Below, piece by piece: positions 19,167-23,261 of a DNA stretch of 23,261 bases (position 1 is its first letter; each line of letters opens with the position of its first letter). The notes under the pieces were generated by a model. It was not told the origin of the DNA. It was given only the letters and a program-made list of their open reading frames with translations, and did not search any database. Origin of the DNA: Rhizophagus sp. LPA8_4_AMF (lineage: Eukaryota > Glomeromycota > Glomeromycetes > Glomerales > Glomeraceae). The stretch is taken from the NCBI GenBank assembly GCA_021464525.1, contig JADRCO010001038.1, positions 1-23,261 of the forward strand, read 5' to 3'. Both the position numbers and the translations under genes were made by a program.

Positions 19167-21090
19167 ATGGATAAGAGAACATATAGTAGAATTCCCAAAA
19201 AATGTGGCAAACTCACTCAAAAAAAAGCGATTACAATTACCGAAGATTTAGACAAAGCCCAAATTAAAAAGGTATTTATAACTAGTAACACTTGAATGTT
19301 CCAGGTGGTACTTTATGATATTGAAACATAATCATCAATCATTACGATAGATTTTTAATCTCTTCGATTATAACGGAAATGGTGGCCTTTCCCTCGCTGA
19401 GATTGATAGAGCTATCGTTGAACTTTATCCACATCTCGCATATGATGACACTGCTAAGACTGCCATCATCAAAGAAGCTCAAAAAATCGCTAAGAAATCA
19501 AATGTTTGTCTTATTTCATCGTTTTCATTTACATATGTGATGCGAACTAAACGTTAATATTTTACTGTGCTAAATTTTCTAGGATGGTTTTATCAACTTT
19601 AAAGATTTCAATTATTTTATTGATTATCTTCATGATTACTGTAAGAAAACAGTTATTTCTACTGAAAAATTAGACGAAGCTCAGGTCAAGGAGGTAACTA
19701 AAATCACTTTTAAGATAGTGTTATGTTATCTTTAAAAATATTGATTTCATTTCCACTACCGACGATAGGCATTTGATTTCTATAGCAACGAAGGTGTCTT
19801 ACCTCTTGTCGAAGTAAATAAAGCCGTATTGTTACTTTATCCACACCTTAAAAAAGATAAGTCTGTCATCATGCAGGCTTATAATGAAAAAGTACCTAAA
19901 TTTTCACAGGTAGGATTTTTGTAAATGTGCTTTCATCTTTTTAATTTACATATTGAAACTAAAATTCACCTTTTCCAAATTTTATTAGGGTGATTTTATT
20001 AATTTTAAAGAATTTAAATATCTCATCGATGCTCTTCATTACTATAACGAGAAAGCAGAATTCACTACCAGAAAACTAAGCAAAAATCAGGTCAAAAAGG
20101 TATCTAGAAACATATTTTCGTGATAGTCTTTTCGTAACCTTAAGATAAACTTATATATATATTATTTATATGATAGATTTTTGATGTATTTGATTATAAT
20201 AATGACGGTACTCTATCCTACGATGAAATCAATAAAGCTGTTGTTAAACTTTATCCACACCTCTCAATTGATGAGTCTGTTATCGTGCGTGCCTACAAAG
20301 CTGCTGATGTTTCACGGGTTCGTTGAAAATTAGTTTCATTATTTTAATTTTATCGCTTAACGTACTCATCTTTTCTAATCTTTTAGGATGGCGTTATTGA
20401 TTTCAATGAATTTGGACGTCTCATCGATCTTCTTCATTACTACAATGAATTGTCCTGTATATTTAAAAGACTTGACGTAGATAATAATGGACGTATTGAT
20501 TTTGAAGAATTCAAAAAAGGACATGATTTAATTGGAATAGGGGCGAAATCAAATACATTGCTAAAGGAGAAATTTGATGAGATTTGTGATAATAATAAAA
20601 AGCATATTCCCTTTGATGAGGTAATAATCAAGTCTTTGGTTATTGAGATGTTTAAGGCGTTCCGTATATCTGATGCTAACCTTTATGTATTTATTTTCAG
20701 TTTCTTGATTATGCTGCCAAGATAAAATTGACATCTGAAGATGCCCAAGGTATTCAGAAGTCTCTAGAAGCTCAAGAAATTCCGGAATTTCTGGAAACTC
20801 TAGAAACTCGGGAAGCTCCAGAAACTCGGGAAGCTCAAAAAACTCCGGAACTTCTGGAAACTCGAAAAACTTTGGAAGCTCCAGAAATTTGGGAAACTCG
20901 GGAAACTCGGGAAACTCACGAAATTCAGCCAATTATATCTCAAAAGTCTGTTTTTCTCACAAATTCCTCTTCACAAAACCAGCGATGGATAACATTTACG
21001 TATTTTTGCTTATTCTTTATAACAGGAGTGGGCCTCGCTGTTTCCCAAAAATATTTAGAACAATTTTATGTTAAATTAATTTTATCTTAA
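19167..21090 (+). CDS. Eight-EF-hand calcium-binding protein with C-terminal membrane anchor
   Basis: Eight exons join in phase 0: 19167-19271, 19351-19503, 19583-19693, 19769-19909, 19989-20099, 20177-20317, 20387-20620 and 20701-21090. All introns are GT-AG and 69-80 bp. The product has 461 residues. EF loops lie at 41-52, 83-94, 126-138, 167-178, 213-224, 251-262, 284-295 and 321-332. The first, fifth, sixth and seventh keep canonical calcium ligands (for example DYNNDGTLSYDE). The second, third, fourth and eighth are degenerate and probably do not bind well. A repetitive Glu/Thr/Arg linker (about 355-406) leads to a hydrophobic segment at about 428-446 and a short tail, so the EF-hands probably face the cytosol from a membrane. 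It is likely a calcium sensor or buffer; the partner is unknown. ATG 19167 is the first in frame after an upstream stop at 19128. Confidence 0.88.
20767..20922 (+). repeat. Coding minisatellite with a 9/18-bp unit
   Basis: Within the last exon, GAAACTCGG and GAAGCTCCA words repeat irregularly in multiples of 9 bp, encoding E-T-R-E-A-P, P-E-L-L-E-T-R and similar. Because the unit is a multiple of three, length changes would keep the frame. Other frames give GNSGNS and, in antisense, PEFPEF text; these are shadows. Confidence 0.75.
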
Positions 21091-21191
21091 TTATCACGTA
21101 ATATTAATCTACAGTACAATGAGATTCATTTTTGTGTAAATTAGTAGATTTTGTAAATATGTTAGTTTTTATATACGTTTTATAGTTAAAA

Positions 21192-21197
21192 AATAAA
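21192..21197 (+). terminator. Poly(A) signal of the EF-hand gene
   Basis: AATAAA lies about 100 bp after the stop codon of the EF-hand gene. Confidence 0.55.
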
Positions 21198-21229
21198 ACA
21201 TTCAGTTGGAAAAGGGAAATTTGTAACCA

Positions 21230-21254
21230 TTTTTTTTTTTTTAAAAAAAAAAAA
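21230..21254. repeat. T13-A12 self-complementary tract
   Basis: Thirteen T are followed directly by twelve A, forming a perfect A/T inverted repeat downstream of the EF-hand gene. Confidence 0.7.
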
Positions 21255-21593
21255 TTTCTTCAGAAAAAAAAAACTCAGTTAGGTTTTTTTTTTTACTTGT
21301 TTTTTTATTTTAATAATAAATAAAATATGTATTTTTTTATTATACTTTAGTCAATTCAGTAGTCTAACCTCTCCTTTCGTCTGACCTTCATTGCTACCTT
21401 AAATAAAAATGAAAAGTTCGTTTGTCAAACTGTCGAATCAGCGTGTCTAGTTTATTCATACGATAGCTTGTAATTAATTTGGCTAGTCAAACTATTATAT
21501 GCTTAGCTGTTGGGCTGCAAATTAATTTATTGCATAAATGAAATTTTACGAGACTAAGCCATTATTTTATCTATAGACTTTTTTAATCCATAA

Positions 21594-21741
21594 TTACTAA
21601 AGGATTATTATGCAAAAAAAACGTGCTTGATAATATTTATTGGGGCAGTTGTTCAGCAAAAGCGAATAATAATAGCGTAAATAGACCTTGAAAAAAATTA
21701 CCAAGGGAATTATTATGCATAAAAAACGCGTTTAATATCAA
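21594..21741. repeat. Pair of direct repeats 104 bp apart
   Basis: TTACTAAAGGATTATTATGC...AACGTGCTT (from 21594) recurs as TTACCAAGGGAATTATTATG...AACGCGTTT (from 21698), about 80 percent alike over some 42 bp. It may be a remnant of an AT-rich tandem repeat. No gene lies between 21091 and 22259. Confidence 0.4.
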
Positions 21742-22259
21742 CAATTATAGACCAAAAATAATTGCAGTAGGTCATTTCGTGTTAAAAGTGTTAAATAGTG
21801 TATTTGGTGCATTAATTTGTTTTACAAAAAAAAATAAATATACATATATATTAGCTTTTTGACTTTAGAGCTTTTATTTATGCTCAATAAAAAAAATAAA
21901 AATGTGATTTCCAATTTTTAAAAGAATACTTACCAATGGTGATATATTTTATCTGAAAATCTTGTCAACTGCGAACGGGTTGTTTTTTGTAATTGTGAAA
22001 AATTGAGACTGAACAACTTACATATAACAAATTTATGGTAATTGAGGATCCAGAAACACAGTATATATAGGGGGTTAGGTGGCGAATAAATTTTTTACTA
22101 TGAGCTATGCGCAAAGACTTTCATAAGAGCGTCAAGCGGTACGCATAATTGGCACCTGATATTGAAAATCCTGCAAAAATATGCAAACAAAATTGAAATT
22201 ATTTATAATATTTATAGCAAAAATAGATACTAATACGGTAATATGAAAAATAACTTAAT

Positions 22260-22680
22260 AATTCGAGAATGGACCCTATTACTTAAACCTCTAGATATTG
22301 ATTGGCCATACATACAAAAATGGCTCGCATAGAGCAATACGATATATACGATATGCAATGAATAGCACACCAATTCAAATTAAGAGTTTATGTCACCATC
22401 TACCAATAGTAGACCTACAAAAACGCTACTATCCATATGTATTTCCAGACCAAAACATATTATGTCCCTTAAGTAAATCAGCCGAAGACTCTAATGACCA
22501 CCTAGATTTTATAACAACCAAGTAAACGAAGTTCTTGCAAAATGTAAAGAAATTCTTAAAACGCTTATAACTGACCATGCGGATAAAGATGTTGATCTCT
22601 CCTCGATGTTAGATCAATCATGTCTATTTCAACCTCACCACTCACCAGATCATGCGGTATACCTACTAACCCATAAGATG
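22260..22680 (+). pseudogene. Decayed C-terminal part of a LINE reverse-transcriptase ORF
   Basis: The text IDWPYIQKWL, IQIKSLCHHLP, DLQKRYYPYVFPDQNILCPL, SAEDSNDHL and, in another frame, VLAKCKEILKTLITDHADKDVDLSS and PDHAVYLLTH follows the order of the region beyond the RT/RNase H domains in LINE proteins of Rhizophagus, as I recall them. The zinc-binding CPLC...HLFYC motif has lost cysteines (CPLS, HLDF). There is at least one stop and one frame change, and neither the RT catalytic motif nor an endonuclease is in the window, so this is a dead fragment. Confidence 0.6.
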
Positions 22681-23261
22681 AATTAACCTTTTTGGACTCT
22701 AAATTTATATGCAAGCGGGCTACTTTGTATAATGATTTTCGTGGACTCAATTTTCACAAACTTGAGCAAGGTCGTCTGACAATTCATAACAACAACTTCA
22801 AGAATGGGAACAGTAAATCAATATTACCAAGAAAGAAAAAGAGCTACTTTAAACTTCGTCAAAAATCTAAATCTGATACCAACCGACCGATTCTCACAAA
22901 TACTTAACATGCCGCTTCCATCCAACCATGGGATTTCTTCTAATATACAAAGTTTGATTATTTATATTTCTTAATTATTTTTCATTTGGAATTTCAGATG
23001 CTTGATTGGACATGGACATCACATATTTCATCTAATAGATTTTTCTTATTATAATATAGTTAATATAGATTTTAACAGATACCTCTTTTTTTTTCTTCAC
23101 ACTTCAATGCAATCTTTCTTTTTTCTTTTAACTCTTTATCTTCTGGTCCCTCAATACAGTTTTAGATGAGCCAGTTGAGTCTAATTACTCATCAAAATAA
23201 CAGGTACCCTATAAGAAATCTGTATATGGAAATGATACATTTTGTATATGTTCGATATACG
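22681..23261. other. Right-hand end, no supported gene
   Basis: A Lys/Asn-rich frame at 22692-22907 may be a further worn piece of the LINE C-terminus, but I cannot match it. The remainder is AT-rich with a T-rich run near 23080-23130. Confidence 0.35.

Noticed and set aside
20561-20932. Minus-strand 123-codon frame with PEFPEF repeats
   Set aside because: It is the antisense reading of the minisatellite in the last exon of the EF-hand gene.
20889-21074. Plus-strand frame starting GNSGNSGNS
   Set aside because: It is an alternative-frame reading of the EF-hand gene's repeat and membrane segment.

Overview
The window looks like nuclear DNA of an arbuscular mycorrhizal fungus, most likely Rhizophagus or a close relative (Glomeromycotina). 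The grounds are the very AT-rich intergenic DNA, short GT-AG introns of about 70-95 bp, intronless F-box paralogues opening with M-T/A-C-S-K and carrying an IPLLWEDPF block, a compact RBR ubiquitin ligase with a PIMTC...WHEGLTC signature, and abundant decayed transposon text. The genus is recalled from family resemblance and was not searched.

Layout. 1-1705: AT-rich DNA ending in a GATC-rich promoter region. 1706-3346 (+): F-box protein A. 4224-4570: fossil of a Crinkler-like effector header. 4730-5385 (-): a tRNA-derived SINE-like element with Pol III A/B boxes and an A-rich tail. 6013-6866 (-): three-exon RBR (RING1-IBR-RING2) E3 ligase with all catalytic residues, whose 5' end may be frameshifted. 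7031-9560: a repeat-rich stretch with a TIR-bounded segment, a degenerate three-unit repeat, a second SINE-like 3' end, a 210-bp pyrimidine tract and a three-unit 106-bp array full of hairpins. 10547-12067 (+): F-box protein B. 12195-13149: paired flanking repeats bracketing a 450-bp hAT-type MITE with a perfect 8-bp target duplication. 13549-15066 (-): F-box protein C, convergent with B. 15470-16975: a decayed coiled-coil mobile-element ORF ending in a genomic poly(A). 19167-21090 (+): an eight-exon EF-hand gene. 22260-22680 (+): a decayed LINE C-terminus.

Five protein genes appear intact or nearly so. Four belong to ubiquitin ligation: three F-box adaptors, which would select substrates for SCF complexes, and one RBR ligase. 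The fifth is a predicted calcium sensor of 461 aa with eight EF-hands, a low-complexity linker and a C-terminal membrane anchor. Its three two-exon EF modules share identical phase-0 intron positions and record internal duplication. I consider this gene, the hairpin array at 9268-9560 and the hAT MITE the most interesting items. I saw no CRISPR array, rRNA, functional tRNA gene or bacterial-type operon.
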